A stretch of 43,238 nt of DNA from CAZEGV01 sp964511645 (GTDB taxonomy: Bacteria; Bacteroidota; Bacteroidia; Cytophagales; JAAEPT01). The notes below the pieces were generated by a model. It was not told where the DNA came from and ran no database searches. It saw only the letters and a program-made list of their open reading frames with translations. Position numbers and translations under genes: made by a program. Location of the stretch: positions 1-43,238 of the forward strand of contig CAZEGV010000015.1 of assembly GCA_964511645.1 (NCBI GenBank), in the 5' to 3' direction. Positions 25,815 to 33,541 of this stretch are shown here, piece after piece. Within the stretch, counting starts at the first letter, position 1, and the number at the start of each line of letters is the position of its first letter.

Positions 25815-26675
25815 ATGAACTTTATTAATGATTTAATTGATTTTAAGCTATTCAAAGTTGGCGAGTACTCTCTTGATTTAGGCGTATTATTGACCGTAAT
25901 CGCTACTATTATTTTTACAAAAATGTTTCTGTGGGGTATCAAAAAATTATTATTCAGAAACAAAGCACTTGACAAACACCGAAAGGGTAGTTTTTATTCA
26001 CTTTTCCAGCTCATCAAATATATCGCCTGGATTACTACCACTATTATTATTCTCAATTCTTTTGGCTTACAACTCAATGCATTATTAGCAGGTTCTGCCG
26101 CACTATTAGTTGGGGCTGGGTTTGGGCTTCAGAACACCTTTAACGACTTCATTTCAGGTATTATTTTACTTTTTGAAGGCACGATTAAAGTAGGTGATAT
26201 TTTAGAAATAGACAAAGATGTAGTACAGATACAGGCGATTGGTTTACGGACTTCAGAAGCTATCAATCGAGATGATATTGTTTCTATCATTCCTAATTCG
26301 ACCATAACATCCAACAAAGTAATTAACTGGACTCATCAATCTGACAAAACTCGTTTTAGAATTAAGGTAGGTGTGGCTTATGGTAGCAACGTTGAATTAG
26401 TAGAACAAATTTTAAAAGAAAGTGCTTTAGAACATCCCGAAACAGAAAAAAAATCATCCGTTTTAGTTCATTTACTAGACTTTGGGGAATCTTCTTTAGA
26501 TTTTGAACTGTTTTTCTTTAGTCAAAACATCTTTCACATTGAAGACGTAAAATCAGACATTAGAAAAATCATCAATCAAAAATTTATTAAAAATAAAATT
26601 GTCATCCCTTTTACTCAAATGGACTTACATTTCAAGTCAAATAACACAGAGATTCTCTTGGGCTCAGGACGATAA
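25815..26675 (+). CDS. Small-conductance mechanosensitive channel (MscS family)
   Basis: A 286-residue inner-membrane channel subunit. Two membrane helices near residues 15-35 and 55-80 lead into the pore-lining third helix region LNALLAGSAALLVGAGFGLQ, then NTFNDFISGIILLFEGTIKV and GDILEID, which are the standard MscS signature. A beta domain (IIPNSTITSNKVINWTH) and an alpha/beta cytoplasmic domain complete the usual MscS core. It would release solutes upon osmotic downshock. The gene is separated from purH by 62 bases, which contain only a weak 6-bp hairpin with no T-run, so it may be cotranscribed. Confidence 0.95.
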   Translation: MNFINDLIDFKLFKVGEYSLDLGVLLTVIATIIFTKMFLWGIKKLLFRNKALDKHRKGSFYSLFQLIKYIAWITTTIIILNSFGLQLNALLAGSAALLVGAGFGLQNTFNDFISGIILLFEGTIKVGDILEIDKDVVQIQAIGLRTSEAINRDDIVSIIPNSTITSNKVINWTHQSDKTRFRIKVGVAYGSNVELVEQILKESALEHPETEKKSSVLVHLLDFGESSLDFELFFFSQNIFHIEDVKSDIRKIINQKFIKNKIVIPFTQMDLHFKSNNTEILLGSGR

Positions 26676-26751
26676 AAACTTACAGTTCTACATCAATAGA
26701 ATCAGTGTTTTTTTTACTATCTTGCACAAATCAACAAGATTACTTATTGGT

Positions 26752-27276
26752 ATGAAAATACTTATCGTTTTAATATTATTTTTCACTATTTCACTAAGCT
26801 TTACTAAAGACAATGAAACACAGTTTTCAAAATTTGACAGTGGAAGTATTAAACTTATTCCAACTTTTTTTGGGAACACTTATGGCTTACAAGCAGAATA
26901 TTCAATTGGGTTTAAGTTTGGAGTAGGGCTCAATGCTTTTTACTATGGAGGTCATCCCAAACATCAAAAAATAATAGTGGCTCAACAACAGTTTCACAGT
27001 GAAAATTTATCATACAATGAATTTTTGTATTTTGATGGCAATAATCGTCCATATGCAACTCATAATCATTGGGGAAAATTCAAAAACTTTAGCAATCAAA
27101 AAAACCTTAGTACTCCCAGTGCCTTGAGTGGTGGTTTAGGTTATCAAGTAAAGTTTATGAGGCACTTGGTCGGAGATGTAATGATCAATGTACAAGGTCA
27201 GGTAGACAACAGTGGTATTCCTTATTTTTCTACTCACTGCCTACCTTCTGTGGGTTATGTCTTAAATAAATGCTAG
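26752..27276 (+). CDS. Exported protein of unknown function preceding ccmB
   Basis: From the ATG at 26752 the protein has 174 residues. It starts with MKILIVLILFFTISLSFTK, a signal peptide, and continues as a glycine- and aromatic-rich chain (SIKLIPTFFGNTYGLQAEYS, GFKFGVGLNAFYYGGHPKH, SGGLGYQVKFMRHLVGDVMI) that suggests a small outer-membrane barrel or beta protein. The same frame is open back to 26599 inside the end of the MscS gene, but that extension would bury the signal peptide. The last codons overlap the ccmB start by 7 bases (ATGCTAG). I recognise no family. Its tight coupling to ccmB may mean a link to cytochrome maturation or just operon packing. Confidence 0.6.
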   Translation: MKILIVLILFFTISLSFTKDNETQFSKFDSGSIKLIPTFFGNTYGLQAEYSIGFKFGVGLNAFYYGGHPKHQKIIVAQQQFHSENLSYNEFLYFDGNNRPYATHNHWGKFKNFSNQKNLSTPSALSGGLGYQVKFMRHLVGDVMINVQGQVDNSGIPYFSTHCLPSVGYVLNKC

Positions 27277-27938
27277 TATTACAACAAACACTCACCTTAC
27301 TCAAAAAAGAATTTTTATTAGAGTTCAGGCAAAAGAATGCCTTTTTTAGTTTAATCCTATACATCGTAGGCACAGTTTTTTTGTGTTATATGGCATTTCA
27401 TCTCAAGACTCAACACATTAATAGCGTAACATGGAACACCCTATTTTGGATTATTCTTTTGTTTGTTGCTATCAACTCAATTGGTAAAAGCTTTATTAAT
27501 GAGAGTAAATCACGACATTACTACTACTACCATACTGCCAACCCTTTGGCTTATGTTTTTTCTAAGATGATTTATAATATTGTTTTAATGACTACGATGG
27601 CATTTCTGACTTTTGGCTTTATGAACTTAGTTTTGCATATAGAAATTGGCGACATCAATGTTTTTATGCTTAACTTAATAATGGGCTCTATTGGTTTCTC
27701 TTGTACCCTTACGCTAATAGCCGCTATAGCAGGACAAACGTCAAACCCAATGTTGATGGCGATCATGAGTTTTCCTGTCATATTACCTTTATTATTGATT
27801 TTAATTCGCGTATCTAGTCACGCAATAGATGGGTTGCTTCGATCTGGGATTACAGACGATTTAATCGCTTTATCTGCAATAAATGTAATCGTAGTGGTGG
27901 TAACTTATATATTATATCCTTACCTTTGGCGTGCATAA
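27270..27938 (+). CDS. ccmB: Heme exporter protein B, ABC permease of cytochrome c maturation
   Basis: A 222-residue inner-membrane protein with six hydrophobic segments. The N-terminal cytoplasmic stretch LTLLKKEFLLEFRQKNAFFS is characteristic of CcmB, and ESKSRHYYYYHTANPLAYVF follows the second helix. With CcmA (ATPase) and CcmC it makes up the transporter that loads or releases heme from CcmE in system I cytochrome c biogenesis. The gene begins inside the end of the preceding exported-protein gene and its stop directly abuts ccmC. No ccmA is found in the window. Confidence 0.92.
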   Translation: MLVLQQTLTLLKKEFLLEFRQKNAFFSLILYIVGTVFLCYMAFHLKTQHINSVTWNTLFWIILLFVAINSIGKSFINESKSRHYYYYHTANPLAYVFSKMIYNIVLMTTMAFLTFGFMNLVLHIEIGDINVFMLNLIMGSIGFSCTLTLIAAIAGQTSNPMLMAIMSFPVILPLLLILIRVSSHAIDGLLRSGITDDLIALSAINVIVVVVTYILYPYLWRA

Positions 27939-28763
27939 ATGATGAAGACACAAAACAGATTTCTACGCTACTCAATAGGAGTAATTTTAGGGCTTATCTT
28001 AATTCTTGGCTTACGAGGGATTTTTCAATCAGAGCTATCTCGTGTTTTTATTTATGTGCTTACAGCTTGTGTCTTGGTCATCCCTTATTTACTTGTTAAG
28101 TTTAAATCTTATAAGTCTTTTGCCATCACTATGGTGATATATGTAGTGATATGGGGTTTGCTAGGAAATGTGCCGGCTATTTATACGCTTAATGAAACTA
28201 TTCGAAACTTGTATTTCCATGTGCCAATGTGGTTTTCTATGATAATCTTATTATTTGTAAGTGTTGTGTACAGTGTGATGTTCCTCAATACGGGTAATTT
28301 TAAATATGACCATTGGGCTAGGCAACTCGCTTATACTGGGCTTATAATGGGGATGATTGGGATTAGTACTGGTATGATGTGGGCACAGTTTACTTGGGGA
28401 AAATATTGGAGTGGCGATCCAAAACAAAACGCAGCAGCAATTGGTCTGTTGATGTATTTTTCTTACGCTATTATTCAAGGCTCATTTACCGATGATGTAC
28501 AACGGGCTAAAGTTAGTGCTGTATATAATGTATTTGCTTATCCTTTATTGATTGTGTTGTTATTTATCTTACCTAGGATGGCAGCTTCTTCGTTGCACCC
28601 TGGTAACGATGGTAATCCAGCATTTAGCGAAATGGATTTGAACCAAAATATGCGTGTAGTATTTTATCCAGCAATTATTGGTTGGACTTTATTAGGACTT
28701 TGGATTACAGAAATTAGGGTGAAATTATCCTTAATAAAAGATAAGATTTATGGAATTGCTTAA
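27939..28763 (+). CDS. ccmC: Heme-handling protein CcmC (CcmC/CcsA family)
   Basis: A 274-residue membrane protein with about six to seven helices. The tryptophan-rich heme-binding (WWD) segment reads MMWAQFTWGKYWSGDPKQNA near residues 145-164. Histidines flank it in FHVPMWFSM (near residue 90) and SSLHPGNDG, in the positions expected for the two axial heme ligands. It presents heme to CcmE on the outer face of the membrane. It starts directly after the ccmB stop and overlaps the next gene by 14 bases. CcsA-family proteins are similar, but the neighbours make CcmC the natural call. Confidence 0.92.
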   Translation: MMKTQNRFLRYSIGVILGLILILGLRGIFQSELSRVFIYVLTACVLVIPYLLVKFKSYKSFAITMVIYVVIWGLLGNVPAIYTLNETIRNLYFHVPMWFSMIILLFVSVVYSVMFLNTGNFKYDHWARQLAYTGLIMGMIGISTGMMWAQFTWGKYWSGDPKQNAAAIGLLMYFSYAIIQGSFTDDVQRAKVSAVYNVFAYPLLIVLLFILPRMAASSLHPGNDGNPAFSEMDLNQNMRVVFYPAIIGWTLLGLWITEIRVKLSLIKDKIYGIA

Positions 28764-29202
28764 AGGATTTATAACAAGTATTTTATTACTAATTGGCTTT
28801 GTATCATTTGCTCAGATTGAGATGATTGAGGGAACAATTGTCCGAGAAGAAAACAAGGCTGTAAAAGTAGCAACTGCCGACAAAGATCAGTTGAGTTTTT
28901 ATATTAACACAAACACACAAAAAATTCCTGTGTATTATAACGGGAAAACAAATCCTTGGACATTCAAATGCAATACTCCAGTAAAGTTATTTGGCAAAAT
29001 GATGGGTAATATATTTGTTTCGAATGCTTTGTATTCTGAATGTGAGCCTAAGTTTGAAATGGCAACCAAAATGCGTCAGAATGGAAAAATTTATGTGGTA
29101 GTGGCAGTGATGTCTACCTTATTTATGGGTTTACTGGCCTACGTGGTATTTACAAACATACAATTAAACAAGCTTAAAAAACAATCTGAAGAGTTAAGCT
29201 AA
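28750..29202 (+). CDS. CcmD-like protein with added signal peptide and periplasmic domain
   Basis: A 150-residue protein in the slot where ccmD normally sits. The C-terminal third, QNGKIYVVVAVMSTLFMGLL followed by AYVVFTNIQLNKLKKQSEEL, has the single membrane helix and basic coiled tail of CcmD. Unlike the usual short CcmD, it is preceded by a signal peptide-like segment (FITSILLLIGFVSFAQ) and an about 70-residue small beta-type domain with two cysteines (FKCNTP, YSECEP) that could form a disulfide. Either the N-terminal hydrophobic stretch is a cleaved signal or the protein has two membrane passes. CcmD helps release holo-CcmE from CcmABC; the extra domain may contact CcmE or the apocytochrome. 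Overlap with ccmC supports shared function. Confidence 0.65.
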   Translation: MELLKGFITSILLLIGFVSFAQIEMIEGTIVREENKAVKVATADKDQLSFYINTNTQKIPVYYNGKTNPWTFKCNTPVKLFGKMMGNIFVSNALYSECEPKFEMATKMRQNGKIYVVVAVMSTLFMGLLAYVVFTNIQLNKLKKQSEELS

Positions 29203-29248
29203 AGTCTAGGAGTGCATTAGGGGATGCCCAAATTAAAATAAACCTATT

Positions 29249-29656
29249 ATGAAAAAAACACATATAATCGCATTAGTAATAGTAGGAATTGCTGTAGCAA
29301 TTATTGCAAGTACCTTTGGAGACGCTAGTACTTATGTCACTTTTAAAAGTGCAAAAAATAATGCAAAAAATGGTAACAATCAAGACTTACATATTGTAGG
29401 ATCTTTGTTAAAAGATAAAAAAAGTAATCCTTTAGATTTATTTTTTGATGATAAAGCGAGTCCGATGGTCTTGTCTTTTTCAATGATAGATGATGATGGA
29501 AATACTGAAAAGGTAACTTTTTATGATTATGCTAAACCTCAAGAGATTGAACGATCAGAAAAAGTTGTTGTGATTGGACATTATGAAGGAGACGTATTTA
29601 AAGGTACTTCCATCTTACTAAAGTGCCCATCTAAATACGAAAATAAAGAGCTATAG
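29249..29656 (+). CDS. ccmE: Cytochrome c-type biogenesis protein CcmE, cysteine-type heme chaperone
   Basis: A 135-residue periplasmic heme chaperone: a membrane anchor (IIALVIVGIAVAIIASTFG), then an OB-fold barrel (DLHIVGSLLKDKKSNPLDLF … EKVVVIGHYEGDVFKGTSIL) and a short tail. The heme-attachment motif is KCPSKYEN, with C126 in the place of the histidine of E. coli CcmE and Y130 four residues on. Cysteine-type CcmE (CxxxY) is known from archaea and sulfate reducers (system I*). I believe it is usual in Bacteroidota but could not check. It would carry heme from CcmC to CcmF. It stands 46 bases after the CcmD-like gene and 3 bases before ccmF. Confidence 0.92.
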   Translation: MKKTHIIALVIVGIAVAIIASTFGDASTYVTFKSAKNNAKNGNNQDLHIVGSLLKDKKSNPLDLFFDDKASPMVLSFSMIDDDGNTEKVTFYDYAKPQEIERSEKVVVIGHYEGDVFKGTSILLKCPSKYENKEL

Positions 29657-29659
29657 ACA

Positions 29660-32221
29660 ATGCAAATAGGCGATTGGGGACATCTGAGTGTAATTATTAG
29701 TTTTTTGACAGCGATTGTAGGAGCAGTCACTTACTACTTGAGCGTAAAATCTCCTGATGAATGGAAAGGTTTTAGCCGTGGGGTTTTTGCTGTACATACC
29801 CTATCTGTTTTCGCTATTGTAGGTATTTTGTTTTCAATTATTTATACCCACAATTATCATTATCATTATGCTTGGGATCATGCATCTAACGACTTACCTT
29901 GGTATTATATGCTTTCCTGCTTTTGGGAAGGACAAGAGGGTAGCTTTTTGCTCTGGATATTTTGGAATGTAATACTTGGAACAGCACTTGTGTTTACCTC
30001 CAAAAAATGGGAGATTAAGGTGATGGTTATCTTTTTTTTAGGTCAGATTTTTCTAATCTCTATGGTTTTAGGAATTGTTCCTTTTGGAGATTTCAAAATT
30101 GGTAGTTCACCTTTTGTATTGTTAAAAGATGTTTTTCCTTCTGCAGCAGTGTTTCAAGACCCTGACTTTATACCCGAAAATGGAAATGGGCTAAACCCTT
30201 TGTTGCAAAATTATTGGATGGTGATTCATCCGCCAACTTTATTTTTGGGCTTTGCTCTTACCTTTGTTCCTTATGCTTTTGTAATAGCGGGCTTGTGGGA
30301 TAATAAATTTACTGAATGGTTAAAACCCGCTCTTCCTTGGACGATATTTGGTTCTGCGGTATTGGGCTTAGGTATTTTGATGGGAGGTTACTGGGCTTAC
30401 GAAACGCTTAACTTTGGCGGTTATTGGAATTGGGATCCTGTCGAAAATGCTGTATTTATCCCGTGGATTGTACAAATTGGTGCTTTACACATTATGGTAC
30501 TTTATAGACGGACTCAATCAGGGATTTACTGGGCTATGGGTTTAGTAATGGCTACTTTTATTTTGATTCTATACTCTACTTTCTTGACCAGAAGTGGTGT
30601 GTTAGGTGAAGCCTCTGTACATTCATTTACTGACTTAGGCTTAACGGGGCAACTCTTACTTTATTTAATTTTTTATATTGTTGTAAGCGTTGTTTTTATT
30701 GTTGTAAAGCGTAAAAAAATACCCGTTACTGAAAAAGAGATTTCTGTTTATTCAATTGAATTTTGGGTATTTTTGGGAGTGATTGTTTTGATGTTATCAT
30801 CTTTTCAAATATTATTCACGACTTCTTTACCTGTTATCAATAAGGTGTTTGGCACACATCTAGCTCCTCCTATTGATGCTCAGGCTCATTATAGTAAGTG
30901 GCAAATATGGTTTGCTATTGTTTTTTCGTTTGTAGCAGGCACAGCACAATTTTATTGGTGGAATACCAAAGAAAAAGTTTTTTCTAAAAAAGGCTTATCT
31001 TTATTTACTCTAGTAATAGCTATTGTGTTATTAGTTAGCACTATTTCCATTTTTTACTTTGAGTATACCAATGGTGTAATTGATAGAAAAAATCATGGTT
31101 TAGAGGTTAGTATTAGCTCTGCTGGATTAGCTCAGCAATTGATTACTTATGTGTTGCTATTGGCCGCTTCATTTTATGTTATCATTTCTTCATTTTTGAT
31201 TTTGAGAGGGTTATGGAAACAAAAAGTTTCTTTGTCTGGCGGTGCTATATCTCATATTGGTTTTGCAATGATGCTAATGGGGATTTTGTTTTCTTCTGGT
31301 TATTCTAAAGTCGTCTCACTTAATAGTACAGCTAAGGTCATTAACCCTGAGTTTTCGGAAGAGATGAATACGGAAAACGTATTTTTACGAGCAAATGAAA
31401 CTAATTTTATGAATGAGTATCAGCTTTCCTTTAAGGGTAAGCGTGTAGAATGTGATGATTGCCCTACTTACGTAGATGTTTCTCAACTATTTCCTACTGG
31501 TGATGAGAAAATCTATTTAGCAAAATCTGATTTTATATATCAAGGAAAAGTATTTAAGAAAAAAGGCGATACAGTACAGATTTCTCCAGAAAATACCTTC
31601 TTTGAAGTACAATACAAAGACCGTGGAGGAGAGGAATTTACATTATTTCCTCGTGCTCAAATCAACCCCGCCATGGGAGGGTTGCTGGCTTCTCCAGATC
31701 TCAAAAGAAGTTTAACAAAAGATTTATACACTCATGTGTCTTCAGTGCCTAACCCAAGCAGTATAGAATGGGGGGAAACTAAAGAAATCATAGTAAAAAA
31801 AGACTCCATGTTTTTCTTAAATGGGATTCCTGCTAGCCTAGATAGTATCAAAAGAGAGATTGATATGGTAGGGTTAGAAATAGACTCAAATGATTTAGTA
31901 GTAATGGCTTATATATCTCTTCACAACAAAAGTAATATAGAAATACTACAACCAAGTATTGTGTTTTCTAAAAAAATAGGGAAGCCTTTACAAGTGTTTG
32001 ATGTAAACTATAATGCTGGAGTTATAATTGATCTTGCCAACATTAATCAAAAAACAGGAGAATTTACATTTAACTATAAAACGACAGAACACGACTATAT
32101 TATACTTAAAGCGATAGAAAAACCTCTTATTAATATATTATGGATAGGCACATTGGTGTTAATGCTAGGTTTTGGTATTGCTTCTTATCGCCGTTACAAA
32201 GAGTTTAGAACAATTGAGTAG
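29660..32221 (+). CDS. ccmF: Cytochrome c heme lyase subunit CcmF
   Basis: An 853-residue membrane protein with about fourteen helices. The WWD heme-handling segment reads NFGGYWNWDPVENAVFIPWI near residues 252-271. Histidines at NYWMVIHPPTLFLGF and EASVHSFTDLGL flank it as in other CcmF proteins. The large periplasmic domain near residues 560-820 is longer than in E. coli and contains a CxxC pair (VECDDCPTY). It receives heme from CcmE and attaches it to apocytochrome CxxCH motifs, normally with CcmH, which is not encoded here. A small monoheme cytochrome c gene lies at the right edge of the window. kdsC starts one base after the stop. Confidence 0.93.
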   Translation: MQIGDWGHLSVIISFLTAIVGAVTYYLSVKSPDEWKGFSRGVFAVHTLSVFAIVGILFSIIYTHNYHYHYAWDHASNDLPWYYMLSCFWEGQEGSFLLWIFWNVILGTALVFTSKKWEIKVMVIFFLGQIFLISMVLGIVPFGDFKIGSSPFVLLKDVFPSAAVFQDPDFIPENGNGLNPLLQNYWMVIHPPTLFLGFALTFVPYAFVIAGLWDNKFTEWLKPALPWTIFGSAVLGLGILMGGYWAYETLNFGGYWNWDPVENAVFIPWIVQIGALHIMVLYRRTQSGIYWAMGLVMATFILILYSTFLTRSGVLGEASVHSFTDLGLTGQLLLYLIFYIVVSVVFIVVKRKKIPVTEKEISVYSIEFWVFLGVIVLMLSSFQILFTTSLPVINKVFGTHLAPPIDAQAHYSKWQIWFAIVFSFVAGTAQFYWWNTKEKVFSKKGLSLFTLVIAIVLLVSTISIFYFEYTNGVIDRKNHGLEVSISSAGLAQQLITYVLLLAASFYVIISSFLILRGLWKQKVSLSGGAISHIGFAMMLMGILFSSGYSKVVSLNSTAKVINPEFSEEMNTENVFLRANETNFMNEYQLSFKGKRVECDDCPTYVDVSQLFPTGDEKIYLAKSDFIYQGKVFKKKGDTVQISPENTFFEVQYKDRGGEEFTLFPRAQINPAMGGLLASPDLKRSLTKDLYTHVSSVPNPSSIEWGETKEIIVKKDSMFFLNGIPASLDSIKREIDMVGLEIDSNDLVVMAYISLHNKSNIEILQPSIVFSKKIGKPLQVFDVNYNAGVIIDLANINQKTGEFTFNYKTTEHDYIILKAIEKPLINILWIGTLVLMLGFGIASYRRYKEFRTIE

Positions 32222-32222
32222 T

Positions 32223-32726
32223 ATGGATAATATTTTATCGAGATTCAAAAAAGTTAAAGCAGTATTTTTGGATGTAGATGGAGTACTTACCGATGGCAAG
32301 GTACTTTGTTTCGAAAATGGTGAACAAGTACGTCAATTCAGCATCAAGGATGGATTTGCTATCGCTACTGCAGTCAAAAAAAAATTACCAATTATCATTA
32401 TTTCTGCTGGGCAATACGAAGGTGTTCGTACACGTTTAGAATATCTTAAGGTAAAAGATATTAATCTTGGTGTCAAAAATAAAATTGAGCTACTAAAAAA
32501 ATATATTTTAGATAATAATTGGGCAAAAGAAGAAGTTCTTTACATGGGGGATGACATTCCTGATTATGAAGCTTTGCAGTTAGTTGGGCTACCTACTTGT
32601 CCTGCTGATGCAGTTACAGACATTATTGAGGTTTGTGATTATATATCACCTTACAATGGTGGAAATGGTGCTGTGCGTGATGTCTTAGAAAAAATATTAA
32701 AACTACAAGGAAAGTGGGCAATCTAA
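32223..32726 (+). CDS. kdsC: 3-deoxy-D-manno-octulosonate 8-phosphate phosphatase (KdsC-type HAD)
   Basis: A 167-residue HAD-superfamily phosphatase of the small, capless KdsC type. Motif I is FLDVDGVLTDGKV (D17, D19), then FSIKDGFAI, motif II IIIISAG, motif III lysine in NLGVKNKIELLKKY, and motif IV YMGDDIPDYEAL. It removes phosphate from Kdo-8-P in the pathway to Kdo for the LPS inner core, or acts on a related nonulosonic acid 8/9-phosphate. The frame is open further upstream inside ccmF, but the ATG at 32223 just after the ccmF stop gives the standard N-terminus. Its stop overlaps the opposing stop of the HATPase gene by four bases. Confidence 0.88.
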   Translation: MDNILSRFKKVKAVFLDVDGVLTDGKVLCFENGEQVRQFSIKDGFAIATAVKKKLPIIIISAGQYEGVRTRLEYLKVKDINLGVKNKIELLKKYILDNNWAKEEVLYMGDDIPDYEALQLVGLPTCPADAVTDIIEVCDYISPYNGGNGAVRDVLEKILKLQGKWAI

Positions 32727-33166
32727 GCTCTTTCTGGCTGATTAATAAACTTTACAAGCCGACAGATATTTTGTGAATTTTCAGTTCTGAAAGTTACTTC
32801 ATCCATTACTTTACTTACAATCACCATCCCTAAGCTACCTTTCCTTTTTTCTTTTATTAAAGTTTTTAAATTAGTTCGTTTATATTTTAATGGGTCAAAT
32901 GCTTCTCCAGTATCTATAATGTCAAAAATCAGACCAGTGGGAGCTTGCTGAATGTTAATAGTTAAAGATATTGAATCCCCTTCATTTTCTTTGTGTGCGT
33001 GAATGATTTTATTAGCACAAATTTCATCAATTGCGAGCACAATAAGGTTTCGATTAATATCATCAACTTTAAAATCTAAAAGATGTCCATCTACAAAATG
33101 ACGAATATGTTTTAAGTTTTTCCTGCTACAACCTACACTAATTGTATTCTTTTGAAGATTTCTCAT
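32723..33166 (-). CDS. Anti-sigma-type serine kinase (RsbW/SpoIIAB-like HATPase)
   Basis: A 147-residue GHKL ATPase. The N-box is LAIDEICANKIIHAHKE, the G1 box DIIDTGEAFDPLKYK, and the G2 region RKGSLGMVIVSKVMDEVTF. In partner-switching systems such a protein binds its target (a sigma factor or another effector) and phosphorylates the STAS antagonist. It overlaps the STAS gene by 29 bases and follows the PP2C gene, so the full kinase, antagonist and phosphatase set is in one operon downstream of guaB. No sigma factor gene is adjacent, and the output partner is unknown. It is the last gene of the unit and ends overlapping kdsC's stop. Confidence 0.9.
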   Translation of the reverse strand: MRNLQKNTISVGCSRKNLKHIRHFVDGHLLDFKVDDINRNLIVLAIDEICANKIIHAHKENEGDSISLTINIQQAPTGLIFDIIDTGEAFDPLKYKRTNLKTLIKEKRKGSLGMVIVSKVMDEVTFRTENSQNICRLVKFINQPERA

Positions 33167-33503
33167 TTACTTTTTCTATTACCTCTATAGCTTGACCAGT
33201 ATTATCTACAATATTGAGTAACTGACTTAAACCAATTAACTCAAAAACTTTATAAACATTATCTGATAGATTATGTAAAACAATTACTAAGTCTTTATTT
33301 TCAAAATCGCTTAAATAGGACATAAAAACCCCCAATCCAGCAGAAGAGATATATTTTAACTTAGTACAATCAATTAGTGCATTTACCCCATCATCCAATA
33401 ATTGTTCTAATGCTTCATCAAGTTCTATTGCAGAACTAGCATCTACATCACCATCTATATGAATTTGAGTGTACTCTTGACCAATCGTTTTTGTAATATC
33501 CAT
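33138..33503 (-). CDS. STAS-domain anti-sigma-factor antagonist (RsbV/SpoIIAA-like)
   Basis: A 121-residue single STAS domain. Beta strands (YTQIHIDGDVDASSAIELDE) lead to CTKLKYISSAGLGVFMSYLS. S54 in the SSAGLG loop is the expected phosphorylation site, corresponding to the DSSG serine of SpoIIAA. In its unphosphorylated form it would bind the kinase encoded next and release that kinase's target; the PP2C encoded upstream would remove the phosphate. It lies 38 bases after the PP2C gene and overlaps the kinase gene, an arrangement typical of such modules. Confidence 0.92.
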   Translation of the reverse strand: MDITKTIGQEYTQIHIDGDVDASSAIELDEALEQLLDDGVNALIDCTKLKYISSAGLGVFMSYLSDFENKDLVIVLHNLSDNVYKVFELIGLSQLLNIVDNTGQAIEVIEKVNEKSSKEYN

Positions 33504-33541
33504 AGTTCTACGTAGTTAAGTTTCAGTAAGTTATATAAAAA

